Below, piece by piece: positions 7,582 to 15,806 of a DNA stretch of 40,112 nt. How positions within the stretch are numbered: position 1 is the stretch's first letter; each line of letters opens with the position of its first letter. A program made the translations under genes and the position numbers. The stretch spans positions 1-40,112 of the forward strand of contig CANJCO010000046.1 in the NCBI GenBank assembly GCA_947473045.1, given 5' to 3'. This stretch comes from Myxococcales bacterium (GTDB taxonomy: Bacteria; Myxococcota_A; Polyangia; Polyangiales; Polyangiaceae). The notes beneath the pieces are model-generated. The model was given only the letters and a program-made list of their open reading frames with translations, ran no database searches and was not told where the DNA came from.

Positions 7582-8514
7582 CTACTGAACGACTTCGGTC
7601 ATCGTGCGCGGGTAGATCTCGAGGTACTTGGCGACCGATGCGTCGCTCGCTGGTGTGAAGAGGCCGAACACGCCCGAGACGCTCTTGAAGGTCGTCTTCT
7701 TGCCCTGCACGAGGCCCGCAAAAACGCCGCCGGTCAGAAAAAACGGACTCAGGCTCACGATCGCCCCGCCGCCGCCGCCGTCGAAGAACGCGTTGCCGAG
7801 GCCGAAGGTCTCGCCGGGCAAGCCAGGGGTTCCCCTCACGCTCGTGACCTGCACATACAGCGGTCCGGTGGTGTCCTCAATCGCAGCGAGTGTGAGATCG
7901 GACAGCTGGACGCCGCTCACCGGGGTGGTCTTTCCGGTGCCGACCTTGTGCGCGCATCCTGGGAGGGTCTGAAGCACTTCGAGGATGAGCTCGTTTTGGT
8001 TGTTCTGATGGTTGCGGTACGCCCACGCCATCACGTCAATGCGGTCGTCGACGGCGAGAGCGGGGAAGTACATCGAGGTGTTCGGCGAGACGAACAGCTT
8101 GATCGCTTTGTGGGCGCCGGCCGCGAGCGAGGGGTAAGTGACATCCTGCTGGACATACACGTCGCACGCGTTGCCCGCAGTGCACGCGCCCTTCGACAGC
8201 GCGGTGACATAAACGCCGGGAAGCCAGACCTGCAGCGGCTTGGCCGGATTGTCGGACCACACCTCGGCGATCGACTTCGTGGGTACGCCCGCCGGCTGCT
8301 GGGTGCAGTCGGGCCAGACGAAGTGGTCGTCGCCGTGGCCATCGACCGCGGCGTCGAGCGCCGATGCGTCGTCGATCGGCGGGGCAAAGTAGGCATCGGG
8401 CTTTGCCGGATCGGGGGCGGCGTCGGTGATGGGGAGGTCGATCACTGTGTTGCCGGATGAGCAACCGACGGTCGCCGCCAGCGCGATCGGAAGGATGAAG
8501 AGGGAAGCTCGCAT
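7582..8514 (-). CDS. Lipoprotein, unknown function
   Basis: 310 residues from the ATG at 8514. The leader MRASLFILPIALAATVGC ends in a lipobox with Cys18, followed by a Asp/Pro/Ala-rich linker (to about residue 55). The mature domain has six or so Cys, including CTQQPAG, GACTAGNACDVYV and PGCAHKVG, the spacing suggesting disulfides outside the cytoplasm. A Gly stretch (FFDGGGGGAIVSL) and NQNELILEVLQ segments suggest a beta-sandwich domain. Similar lipoproteins of unknown role are common in myxobacteria. The start lies 81 bases after the acyl-CoA ligase stop on the same strand. I do not recognise a named domain. Confidence 0.8.
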   Translation of the reverse strand: MRASLFILPIALAATVGCSSGNTVIDLPITDAAPDPAKPDAYFAPPIDDASALDAAVDGHGDDHFVWPDCTQQPAGVPTKSIAEVWSDNPAKPLQVWLPGVYVTALSKGACTAGNACDVYVQQDVTYPSLAAGAHKAIKLFVSPNTSMYFPALAVDDRIDVMAWAYRNHQNNQNELILEVLQTLPGCAHKVGTGKTTPVSGVQLSDLTLAAIEDTTGPLYVQVTSVRGTPGLPGETFGLGNAFFDGGGGGAIVSLSPFFLTGGVFAGLVQGKKTTFKSVSGVFGLFTPASDASVAKYLEIYPRTMTEVVQ

Positions 8515-8595
8515 AAACCACCGACCGTAGCACAAAGCCTCGTTCGCAGCGACCGCGCGCCAGGGCTGTCGCGGGCTCGCTTCGCTGCGCGGCGG

Positions 8596-10209
8596 CTACC
8601 AGACGTGATTTTTGAAGCGCTCGCGCAGCTCGCTCTTTTGGAACTTTCCGGTGCTCGTCTTCGGAATGGCGTCGATGAAGACGAACGCGTCGGGCACCTG
8701 GTATTTGGCGAGCTTCGCCGCGACGAACGCGCGCAGCGCCTCGGCGGTAACGGTCGCACCTTCTTTGACGACGACCGCCGCGAGCGGGCGCTCGTCCCAC
8801 TTTGGATGCGGCACGGCGATGACCGCGGCCTCTTTGACCGCGGGGTGCCCGATGATCAGGTTTTCGACGTCGACCGAGCTGATCCACTCGCCGCCGCTCT
8901 TGATGAGGTCCTTGGTGCGGTCGGTGATTTTCACGCAACCGCTCGCGTCGAGCGTGACGACGTCGCCGGTGCGAAACCACCCGTCGTCGGTCCACTTGTC
9001 GGCGCCCTCGTCGCACGGCTCGACGTAGCTCGCGGCGACCCAGGCGCCCCGCACTTCGAGCTCGCCCGGCGTCGTGCCGTCGCGCGGGACGGGGCCGCGG
9101 TCGCTCATGGCGCGCAGCTCGATGAACGGCGAGGCGATCCCCTGCTTCGCGCGCTGGGCGTAGCGCTCGTCGTCGCTCCACGCGTCGGCGTCGGGGCCGA
9201 GGTTGCTCACGGTTCCGAGCGGCGCAGTCTCGGTCATTCCCCACGCGTGCACGACGCGCAGTCCGTGCTTGTCAAAGCCGCGGATCATCGACTCAGGTGC
9301 CGCCGCGCCCCCGACTACCATGCGCATCTCGCGGGTCAGCGCGTAGCGCGCAGGCTCGGCGTCGAGGGCCTGCAAAATGCCCAGCCAGATCGTCGGCACG
9401 CCCGCGGCCATCGTCACGCGCTCGCGCTCGAACAGATCGAGCAAATCGGCGGCCCCGAGATGAGGACCGGGGAGCACGATTTTTGCGCCCACCATCACGC
9501 ACGCGAACGGAAGCCCCCACGCGTTTGCATGAAACATGGGCACGACCGGCAGCACGGTGTCGCGCCTCGAAACGCCGAGCGTATCGGCGAGCCCGGCGGC
9601 GAGGGAGTGGAGCGCGATCGCGCGGTGCGAGTAGCACACGCCCTTCGGCTTTCCGGTGGTGCCGCTCGTGTAGCAAACCCCGAGGGCGTCGTCTTCGCTC
9701 AGCGCGGGCAACGGATCGCCCGGATCGCCCGTCGCGATAAACGCCTCGTAGTCTACGGCGCCGCCCGGAAGCGGCTGATCGGCGCTGCGAACCACGATGA
9801 CCTTTTCGAAGTGGGCCTTTGCGCGCACCTTCTCGAACAAGGGCCAAAGCACGCTGTCGACGATGATGAAGCGATCGCGCGCGTGCGTCGCGATGAAGGC
9901 GATCTCATCGGGATGGAGGCGCAAGTTGAGCGTGTGCAGCACGCCTGCCGCGATGGGGATCCCGAAGTAGGCCTCGAGGTGCGCGTGGTGGTTCCAGCAC
10001 AGCGTGGCCACGCGATCGCCCTTGTTCATGCCGGCGCGGCGCAGGGCCGAGGCCAGCTGCCGGGCGCGGCGATCGAAGTCCGCGTACGTCTTGCGATCGA
10101 TGGATTTGTCAGGGTTGCGCGACACGATTTCGGTGCCTGCGTAGAGCTCGCCGGCGCGGCGAAACAGGGACGTCAGCGTGAGCTCGTAGCGCATCATGGT
10201 GGGCTGCAT
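8596..10209 (-). CDS. AMP-forming acyl-CoA ligase (fatty acid CoA synthetase type)
   Basis: 537 residues; activates a carboxylic acid, probably a medium- or long-chain fatty acid, to acyl-AMP and then acyl-CoA. Motifs: P-loop YTSGTTGKPKG at residues 180-190, the A5-type WGMTETAPLG, the ADP-binding GWFRTGDVVTLD, and C-terminal KDLIKSGGEWISSVDVENLI followed by the hinge and the catalytic Lys in SKTSTGKFQKSELRE-like PKTSTGKFQKSELRE. The order and N-terminal RYELTLTSLFRRA resemble AlkK-type medium-chain enzymes. The ATG at 10209 has an AAGGAG ribosome site seven bases upstream. It begins 26 bases after the MopE-type lipoprotein and may share its transcript. Chain-length preference cannot be read from sequence alone. 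Confidence 0.93.
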   Translation of the reverse strand: MQPTMMRYELTLTSLFRRAGELYAGTEIVSRNPDKSIDRKTYADFDRRARQLASALRRAGMNKGDRVATLCWNHHAHLEAYFGIPIAAGVLHTLNLRLHPDEIAFIATHARDRFIIVDSVLWPLFEKVRAKAHFEKVIVVRSADQPLPGGAVDYEAFIATGDPGDPLPALSEDDALGVCYTSGTTGKPKGVCYSHRAIALHSLAAGLADTLGVSRRDTVLPVVPMFHANAWGLPFACVMVGAKIVLPGPHLGAADLLDLFERERVTMAAGVPTIWLGILQALDAEPARYALTREMRMVVGGAAAPESMIRGFDKHGLRVVHAWGMTETAPLGTVSNLGPDADAWSDDERYAQRAKQGIASPFIELRAMSDRGPVPRDGTTPGELEVRGAWVAASYVEPCDEGADKWTDDGWFRTGDVVTLDASGCVKITDRTKDLIKSGGEWISSVDVENLIIGHPAVKEAAVIAVPHPKWDERPLAAVVVKEGATVTAEALRAFVAAKLAKYQVPDAFVFIDAIPKTSTGKFQKSELRERFKNHVW

Positions 10210-10235
10210 CGATTGGCTCCTTGGGGGGCGCGAGG

Positions 10236-11777
10236 CTACAATTTGCAGGCGAGCGTGGTGGCGAACACGGCGGGCGAGGTGCCGCGGTCGTCGCGGAACA
10301 GAACGCCAACGGCGCCCGATCGCGTAAACGCGATGCTGGGCGAGATGCTGTCGCCGCGCGCCTGGGTGACGCGGGTCGGCGGCGCGATCGGGCCCAGATC
10401 GGCCCACATCGTGCGCGCGTACAGCTCGTAACCCTGATTGCCGTCGCGATCGTCGCCGTAGACGAACTCAACGCGGTCGCCGAGCGGCAGCATCGCGATG
10501 TCGCGCGCATCGCTGCCGGGCAGCGCGATCGCCACGGGAGGGATGACCAGGGAGCCGTCGGTCGAGGCGACCGCGGCGTAGACGCCGCGTTTTCCGGCGC
10601 GCGGGTCGGTAAATGCTACCACGTAGCCGGTGCGGTTGAACGCAACCGACGCTGCGACGCCTTGAATCGCGCCGCTGGTGATCGTGATGGGCGCGGTGAG
10701 CGGCGCGAAGTCGAAGCCGATCGTCTGAAAGCGAACGGCGTGCTGGCTCGGCGTGCCCTCGATCCACGACAGCCCGAGCTCTTTGCGCCCGGCGGCGAGC
10801 GCAGGGCCCTGCGCCGTGAGACCGCCGGCCAGACTCGCGATGGGACCGAGCAGCGAGCCGTCGACGCCGAGGCGCTGCCCCTGCAACGCGAAGGTCGCAG
10901 CTCCCACTTCTTCCTGCCAAACGAGGTCGAACTCGTGGCCGTTCCAGACGAGCTTCGGGTAGAGCGAAAAGCCGTCCGAGACGGTGATGCGTTCATCGCC
11001 GGGCGCGAGCTTGCTGCCCTGCGCGTCGAGCGTCGCGAAATAGATTTCGAAGTTGCCGTCGCGCCGGTCGCTCCACGCAATGCCCCAGCGGTCGCCCGTC
11101 CATACCGCGGCGGAGTTGGTGCCGGCAGCGTCCGCGCCCGTCAGCGCAGCGGGCGCGCTCACTGGCGTTCCGGCCGCATCGAGCCGTCGCAGCTCGGTGC
11201 CGAGCTGTCCGCTGCGGGAGGCCGAGTAGGCCGCGAGCGCTCCGGCGCCGCCGCGCGCGAGGAAATCGGGCTCGGCGTAGTCGGCGTCGAGCTCGGAGAT
11301 TCGAAGCTCGTTGCCGACGCTCGCGGGAGCATAGGTGGCGCCGTTGTCGACGATTCCGTCGCAGTCGTTGTCGACCCCGTCGCACACTTCTTTTTTTCCA
11401 GGATAGGCGCTGCTGTCGCTGTCGTCGCAGTCGTCTCCGCACGCACCGGGAGCGCCGGGCTCGAAGCCCTGCAGCGGCGTTGCGTGGCCGTCGCCGTCGA
11501 GATCGACCGACAGCGGGGCGAACGCGCAAGCGCCCGTCTTTCTGTTGCAGCTGTCGGTGGTGCACGCGTTGTTGTCGTTGCAGGTCGTCTGCGAGACGCG
11601 CACGCATCGCTGCTGCTCGCAGGCGAAATGGGTGCACAGGTCGCGGGTGTCGACGCACTCTGCGTTCGTGGTGCACCCGAGGAGCTCGGAGCGCGAGCCG
11701 CAGCCCTCGGTGGCCGCGGCGGACCCGAGCCCGAGCGCCGTGAGCGAGATCGCCGCGCGCAGGCGCATCGCGTTCAC
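10236..11777 (-). CDS. MopE-type metal-binding-motif lipoprotein
   Basis: 513 residues from a GTG at 11777 that overlaps the stop of the upstream lipoprotein by four bases (GTGA); an ATG three codons in is the alternative. A signal peptide ends in ATEGC (Cys26). A Cys-rich stretch follows (CTTNAECVDTRDLCTHFACEQQ), then calcium/metal-binding-like DLDGDGHATP and the MopE hallmark CDDCDDSDSSAYPG and CDGVDNDCDGIVDNG. Residues of about 175 onward are repeats of a beta-propeller-like pattern with Trp/Asp blades (WTGDRWGIAWSDRRDGNFEIYFA, WNGHEFDLVWQE). MopE-type motifs in Methylococcus bind copper; here the metal is unproven. Presumably a surface lipoprotein; ligand unknown. Confidence 0.88.
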   Translation of the reverse strand: MNAMRLRAAISLTALGLGSAAATEGCGSRSELLGCTTNAECVDTRDLCTHFACEQQRCVRVSQTTCNDNNACTTDSCNRKTGACAFAPLSVDLDGDGHATPLQGFEPGAPGACGDDCDDSDSSAYPGKKEVCDGVDNDCDGIVDNGATYAPASVGNELRISELDADYAEPDFLARGGAGALAAYSASRSGQLGTELRRLDAAGTPVSAPAALTGADAAGTNSAAVWTGDRWGIAWSDRRDGNFEIYFATLDAQGSKLAPGDERITVSDGFSLYPKLVWNGHEFDLVWQEEVGAATFALQGQRLGVDGSLLGPIASLAGGLTAQGPALAAGRKELGLSWIEGTPSQHAVRFQTIGFDFAPLTAPITITSGAIQGVAASVAFNRTGYVVAFTDPRAGKRGVYAAVASTDGSLVIPPVAIALPGSDARDIAMLPLGDRVEFVYGDDRDGNQGYELYARTMWADLGPIAPPTRVTQARGDSISPSIAFTRSGAVGVLFRDDRGTSPAVFATTLACKL

Positions 11778-12274
11778 AGACACGCGCCGAATCCCGGGAT
11801 GTCGATCGGACCGCATACAAATCCTGGCGGACAAGACTGCTTTGCGTTGATGTTGCACAGCTTCGCGCATTGCGTGTCGCCGCCCGTAATGAGGCACACG
11901 TAGCCGGGCGCGCAGTTGCCGCCGCTGCCGCAGGCGACGCCCTGGGTTCCGCTGCCCGCGGGGAGGCAGGTGGTGCCGTACGTCTCGCTTTCGCATGCGG
12001 CGGCAGGCGGCATGACGAACGGGTAGCAGCCGGCGTTGGGCCCGGCGCTTTTGCACGAGTTGATCGGATCGGCCGTGTCGCATTCGTTGAGCACGCGGGG
12101 AGGGCCGGCGTCGGGGCAGTTCGGGTCGTGGTAGCCGTTGCCGCCGCTGCCCCCGTCGCGCGCGTGCGCCGGGGCGTCTGCTCCGCCGTCGTCGTATGCG
12201 CCGCTCGCATAGGGATCGACGACGCCGCCGCAGGCCACGAGCGCGAGGATGGGGAGGGCAGAAATGGGTCGCAT
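11774..12274 (-). CDS. Small Cys-rich lipoprotein
   Basis: 166 residues from the ATG at 12274, chosen because it puts the short leader MRPISALPILALVAC at the start, with lipobox LVAC. A Gly/Asp linker (DDGGADAPAHARDGGSGGNG) precedes a Cys-rich domain: Cys pairs lie in NCPDAG, NECDTA, SCKSAG, GCYPF, ACESE, TCLPAG, ACGSGGNCAPGYVC, QCAKLCN, SCPPGFVCG and GACL. The pattern of CxPGYVC and CPPGFVC resembles EGF- or laminin-like short disulfide modules. It is 14 bases after the upstream unknown gene and overlaps the MopE-type gene, so it is part of one operon. Function unknown. Confidence 0.85.
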   Translation of the reverse strand: MRPISALPILALVACGGVVDPYASGAYDDGGADAPAHARDGGSGGNGYHDPNCPDAGPPRVLNECDTADPINSCKSAGPNAGCYPFVMPPAAACESETYGTTCLPAGSGTQGVACGSGGNCAPGYVCLITGGDTQCAKLCNINAKQSCPPGFVCGPIDIPGFGACL

Positions 12275-12288
12275 GCGCCTACAGGGTG

Positions 12289-12942
12289 TCACGTCGCGGC
12301 CTGCCCGCCCACGCGAATCGATGGGTCAGTGCGCAGGCGCAGAACGAGATCGTGCGGCGCGTTTGCACCCTCTTCGGCGAAGCGCGACGCCGAGAGCCGC
12401 GCGACCTCACCGCGCACCCGTGACAGGCTCGCGTCGCTGAGACCCAGCGCGCCTTGCGCGAGCGACAGCCAGTGAAGCGCCGCGGCGTCGCATTGCAGCT
12501 CGGTCCACGCCCGCTGCTCGAACGGGCCGTGGTTGTGAAAATGCGCCCAGTCATGAAGGCCCCAAAAGAGCGCGTTCAGGTTGTCGGCTGCGAGCCAGAG
12601 CAGGGAGCCCGGGGCCACCTTGCGCGCGAAGAGCTCGTCGGTGGCATCGTCGATGGCGTAGGGCGCGAGCGCCAGCTCCTCCGCCAGCCCCATTCCGAAC
12701 GCGTGCATCCGCGCGAGCTCCTTTGGTAAAAACGTGCATTGTGCATGAAATACAAACACCATCCGCGCGGGATCCGAGCCGTCTATCGGCGTGGTGGCGT
12801 CGAACGGCCGGTCGGTTCTGCAGCGCCACTCGACCGATTCGCTCGCGCACCAGCCGAAGGCGTCGAACACGCCGAGGGGCACGCGGAGCGCGATCGGCGG
12901 CGTCTGCAGGGTGGTTGCACGTGAGGTGCGCGAGATGATCAT
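12289..12942 (-). CDS. Unknown protein with HDWAHFHNHGPFE motif
   Basis: 217 residues from the ATG at 12942; a longer open frame to 13047 runs into sspB, so the shorter start is preferred. No family is recognised. No signal peptide or TM is seen, although the N-terminal 30 residues are polar. The most striking part is residues 130-142, HDWAHFHNHGPFE, followed at 148-157 by ELQCDAAALH: four His, two Glu and an Asp/Cys in one helical stretch could bind a metal ion. It is the first gene of a minus-strand run with two lipoproteins and the acyl-CoA ligase, and it diverges from sspB with only 33 bases between start codons. Function unknown; metal binding is inference. Confidence 0.8.
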   Translation of the reverse strand: MIISRTSRATTLQTPPIALRVPLGVFDAFGWCASESVEWRCRTDRPFDATTPIDGSDPARMVFVFHAQCTFLPKELARMHAFGMGLAEELALAPYAIDDATDELFARKVAPGSLLWLAADNLNALFWGLHDWAHFHNHGPFEQRAWTELQCDAAALHWLSLAQGALGLSDASLSRVRGEVARLSASRFAEEGANAPHDLVLRLRTDPSIRVGGQAAT

Positions 12943-12975
12943 GCGCTCGCCAGCGTAATACGGTAGAAGGCCACC
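12943..12975. promoter_or_regulatory. 33-bp divergent gap with sspB ribosome site
   Basis: Two divergent start codons are only 33 bases apart, so promoters must overlap the coding regions. AGAAGG at 12965-12970 is a good ribosome site for sspB, five bases before its ATG. TAATAC at 12956-12961 is the only AT-rich hexamer and could be a -10, but no matching -35 was found. Confidence 0.4.
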
Positions 12976-13650
12976 ATGGCGCTCCCCCTGCCGCCCAAGA
13001 AAGAAGTCGCCCTGGCGCTCCTTGAGCAGACCACGGCTTTCGTGCATCTCGACCCGCGCCTTCAGGGCGTGGTCGTTCCCATGACGTTCAAATCACGCGG
13101 CCAGCTCGTGCTGCAGGTGGGACTCAACATGGCCGTGCCGATCCCTGATCTGCGCGTTGAAGACGACGGTCTGTCGTGCACGCTGAGCTTCAGCGGTCGT
13201 CCGTTCTGGTGCTCAATTCCGTGGAGCGCGGTTTACGCGGTGGTGGGCGAAGACGGTCGCGGAATGGTCTGGCCCGAAGACCTTCCTCCCGAACTCGCGC
13301 AGCAGCAGCAGCAGCAGGCCGCCGCGCCCGCTCCCGCCGAAGACGGCGCGCCCGCGAAGAAGCGGCGCACGCGCACCGCGAAGAAGACAGCAGCCGATCT
13401 CGACGGCGCTCCTCCCAGGGCCCCCCGCGCGCGCAAGAAGCCGCAAGCCCCGGAGGCGGAGCCCGCACCCGCGCCTGCGCTTGCGCCCATGCGTGAACGT
13501 CTCGTCGCCGTACGGGCGCCCTCCCAGGTCGCGTTGCCTCCCGCGCCCGCTCCAGACCACGCTCCAGCGGCAGCGCCCACTCCTGCAGCGCCGCTCGGTC
13601 AACGCAAGCCGAAGCGGGAGCTCCCGCCGTATCTGCGCGTCGTCAAATAA
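12976..13650 (+). CDS. sspB: SspB-type ClpXP specificity-enhancing adaptor
   Basis: 224 residues. SspB binds ssrA-tagged peptides from stalled ribosomes and hands them to the ClpXP protease. Residues 1-107 form the substrate-binding domain with family features: FVHLDPRLQGVVVP, LVLQVGLNMAVPIPDLRVED, and SFSGRPFWCSIPWSAVYAVVGEDG. Residues 108-212 are a long flexible linker of Gln runs, Ala/Pro and Lys/Arg blocks. The last residues PPYLRVVK match the C-terminal ClpX-binding (XB) tail, which ends LRVVK in E. coli. The linker is basic and longer than in E. coli. A strong AGAAGG ribosome site precedes the ATG. tesB follows after nine bases. Confidence 0.9.
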   Translation: MALPLPPKKEVALALLEQTTAFVHLDPRLQGVVVPMTFKSRGQLVLQVGLNMAVPIPDLRVEDDGLSCTLSFSGRPFWCSIPWSAVYAVVGEDGRGMVWPEDLPPELAQQQQQQAAAPAPAEDGAPAKKRRTRTAKKTAADLDGAPPRAPRARKKPQAPEAEPAPAPALAPMRERLVAVRAPSQVALPPAPAPDHAPAAAPTPAAPLGQRKPKRELPPYLRVVK

Positions 13651-13659
13651 CGCGGCGCG

Positions 13660-14520
13660 ATGGCGCTTGTCCTCGATCAGCTCGTCACGCTGCTGGCGCT
13701 CGAGCGCGCCGGTGAAGATCGTTTTCTCGGACAAAGTCAGGACCTCGGCTGGGGTACCGTGTTTGGCGGGCAGGTGCTCGGGCAGGCCCTGTCGGCGGCC
13801 GCCCAAACCGTGGCACCCGATCGCCTGTGTCATTCGCTGCATGCTTATTTTCTGCGTCCCGGAGACGTTTCGAGCCCCGTCGAATACGCAGTCGACCGGC
13901 TTCGCGACGGGGGATCGTTTACGACCCGTCGCGTGGTTGCGTGCCAGAACGGACATCCCATTTTTGAGCTCGCCGCCTCGTTTCAGCTCGAGGAAGCGGG
14001 GCTCGAGCACCAGGACGCGATGCCGGTCCTGCCGCCGCCGGAGGGACTCCCGGGCGAACGTGAGCTGATGGCGCGGTCGCCGGAGCGGCTGCCGTCGTCG
14101 ATGCGCGAGCGCCTGATGGCCGAGCGGCCGTTCGAAGTAAGGCCTGCGTCGGGCGAGCTCATGCCGACCGGACCCCTGCCGCCCTCCCGCGCGGTGTGGC
14201 TGAAGACGGTCGCCGAGCTTCCCGATGACGTTGCGCTCCACCGCTCGCTGCTCGCCTACGCCTCGGACCACGCGTTCCTCACCACTGCGCTGCTGCCGCA
14301 CGGCGTTAGCTGGAGCACCCCGCGAATGCAGGTGGCCAGCCTCGATCACGCGGTGTGGTTTCACCGGCCCTTTCGCGTCGACCAGTGGCTGCTGCACGTG
14401 ATGGAGAGCCCCGCCTCGCACGGCGGGCGGGGGCTCGTGCGCGGGAGCGTTTTTTCGCGCGACGGCGCGCTCGTCGCCTCCACTTCGCAAGAAGGCCTGA
14501 TTCGTCGAAAGAGCAGCTAG
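13660..14520 (+). CDS. tesB: Acyl-CoA thioesterase II
   Basis: 286 residues. Hydrolyses acyl-CoA to free fatty acid and CoA. It shows the double hot-dog layout of TesB: the first fold with GQVLGQALSAAAQTV and LCHSLHAYFLRPGD, the second with LLAYASDHAFLTTALLPHG and VASLDHAVWFHRPFRVDQWLLHVMESP. Catalytic Asp, Thr/Ser and Gln candidates lie in SDHAFL, SLDHAVW and STSQEGLIR, matching the E. coli triad layout. It probably shares a transcript with sspB (nine-base gap) and ends seven bases short of the convergent kinase gene. Link to the acyl-CoA ligase on the other strand is only proximity. Confidence 0.93.
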   Translation: MALVLDQLVTLLALERAGEDRFLGQSQDLGWGTVFGGQVLGQALSAAAQTVAPDRLCHSLHAYFLRPGDVSSPVEYAVDRLRDGGSFTTRRVVACQNGHPIFELAASFQLEEAGLEHQDAMPVLPPPEGLPGERELMARSPERLPSSMRERLMAERPFEVRPASGELMPTGPLPPSRAVWLKTVAELPDDVALHRSLLAYASDHAFLTTALLPHGVSWSTPRMQVASLDHAVWFHRPFRVDQWLLHVMESPASHGGRGLVRGSVFSRDGALVASTSQEGLIRRKSS

Positions 14521-14527
14521 CCGGAGA

Positions 14528-15766
14528 TCAGTGCGTCAGCGCTGCTGCGCCCGCGACCATCGCGGCGAGCACGAGCAGCGCGCCCGCGATCATCCACCCG
14601 ACCGCAAGGCCCGGCGCTTCGGCAGGGGGCTCCGCCGCTGCGGAAACGGGCTTTACCTCGGGCGGTTCGAAGCCGGTCCTCGGCATGGGAGGCAGCTTCG
14701 TCGGTGCGGTGAGCGACAGCTCCGGCACGTCGGCCAGGGGCGCGGGAGGCATCATCGTCGCGCGCGGCAGTGCATTTTCCACGGCGTCGATCAGCCACTC
14801 GGATTGGGCAGCGTGCTCACCGGGAAAGAGTTGCTCCACCCACGTGGCGAGCGCTGTTTGCATGTCGCCCTTGCGACCGTGCTTGCCGAGGAAGCCGCGA
14901 AGGTCGTCGGCCATCGCGGCCGCGGTCGAATAGCGATTTTCACGGTCGCTCTCGAGCGCGCACGAGATGATCTTCCACAACGATTCAGGATACCACCCGT
15001 CGACGATCGTGCGCGGATCTGGGACATCGTGAGCCTGAATCGCGCGAATCGTCTCGACGTCGGTCGCGCGCTTGAACAGCCGCTTCGCAGTTGTGACCTC
15101 CCAGAGCGTCGCGCCGAGCGCATACACGTCTGTGCGGTGATCGAGCGTGGCCTGGGTGATTTGCTCGGGAGCGAAGTACCCCACCTTGCCTTTGACGATG
15201 CCGCGCCCGCTCTCGTGCCTGCGCCCGCGCGCCTTGGCGAGGCCGAAATCGATCAGCTTTACCCGCCCGTCGTACGTAATGAAAATGTTGCTCGGGTTGA
15301 CGTCGCGGTGAATGACGCCCGTGCGCTGCCCATCGCCATCGACGAGCGTGTGCGCATGGTGCAGCGCCTCGGCGATCTGCATCGTGACGAACGCGCCGAG
15401 ATCGATCGGCATTGGCGTTCCGTCTGCGTCGCAGGTCTGCCAGATATCCATGAGCGATCGCCCGAGCACCAGCTCCATGGCGATGTAGGCATGGGAGGCC
15501 GAGTGACCGTAGCCGACGTGGCGAATGATGCCCGGGTGCACGAGGCGCGACAGGATTCGCGCTTCGTCGTCGAACATGGCGCGGTAGGCCTCGTCGGCGA
15601 TCAGGTCGTCGCGGATGACCTTGAGCGCCACCAGTTTGAGACCCTGCGCGGTGTCGTCGGGGTGCCGGCCCAGGTACACCGTCGCCATACCGCCGCCGCC
15701 GATTTTTGCGCCGACAACATAGGGCCCAAGTTGGGGCGGCAGGGGTGCAGGCAGCAGCGAAGACAC
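14528..15766 (-). CDS. Ser/Thr protein kinase with C-terminal TM
   Basis: 412 residues from a GTG at 15766 with no clear ribosome site. Kinase domain at about 16-295: Gly loop GGGGMATVYLG (23-33), Lys49 in VALKVI, Glu68, catalytic loop HRDVNPSN at 153-160, DFG at 173-175, and FAPEQ in the activation segment. The Lys of the standard HRDLKPEN is Asn here. Asp155 and Asn160 are present, so activity is plausible. A Pro/Ala-rich linker leads to a single TM (GWMIAGALLVLAAMVAGAAAL) close to the C-terminus with only a few residues beyond, so the protein would be tail-anchored with no external sensor. It follows rsmA after 40 bases on the same strand. Confidence 0.93.
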   Translation of the reverse strand: MSSLLPAPLPPQLGPYVVGAKIGGGGMATVYLGRHPDDTAQGLKLVALKVIRDDLIADEAYRAMFDDEARILSRLVHPGIIRHVGYGHSASHAYIAMELVLGRSLMDIWQTCDADGTPMPIDLGAFVTMQIAEALHHAHTLVDGDGQRTGVIHRDVNPSNIFITYDGRVKLIDFGLAKARGRRHESGRGIVKGKVGYFAPEQITQATLDHRTDVYALGATLWEVTTAKRLFKRATDVETIRAIQAHDVPDPRTIVDGWYPESLWKIISCALESDRENRYSTAAAMADDLRGFLGKHGRKGDMQTALATWVEQLFPGEHAAQSEWLIDAVENALPRATMMPPAPLADVPELSLTAPTKLPPMPRTGFEPPEVKPVSAAAEPPAEAPGLAVGWMIAGALLVLAAMVAGAAALTH

Positions 15767-15806
15767 GGGATGAAGTCTCGATGTTAGCTGGGCCGATGCC
15801 GGGACT

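Noticed and set aside
8605-10431. Long plus-strand open frame opposite the acyl-CoA ligase
   Set aside because: The minus strand has the complete P-loop and motifs of the ligase; the plus frame is compositionally biased with no family.
12553-12600. Idea that the HDWAHFHNH protein is a hemerythrin or ferritin
   Set aside because: The required HxxxE/ExxH spacing across separate helices is not met; only one short His cluster is present.
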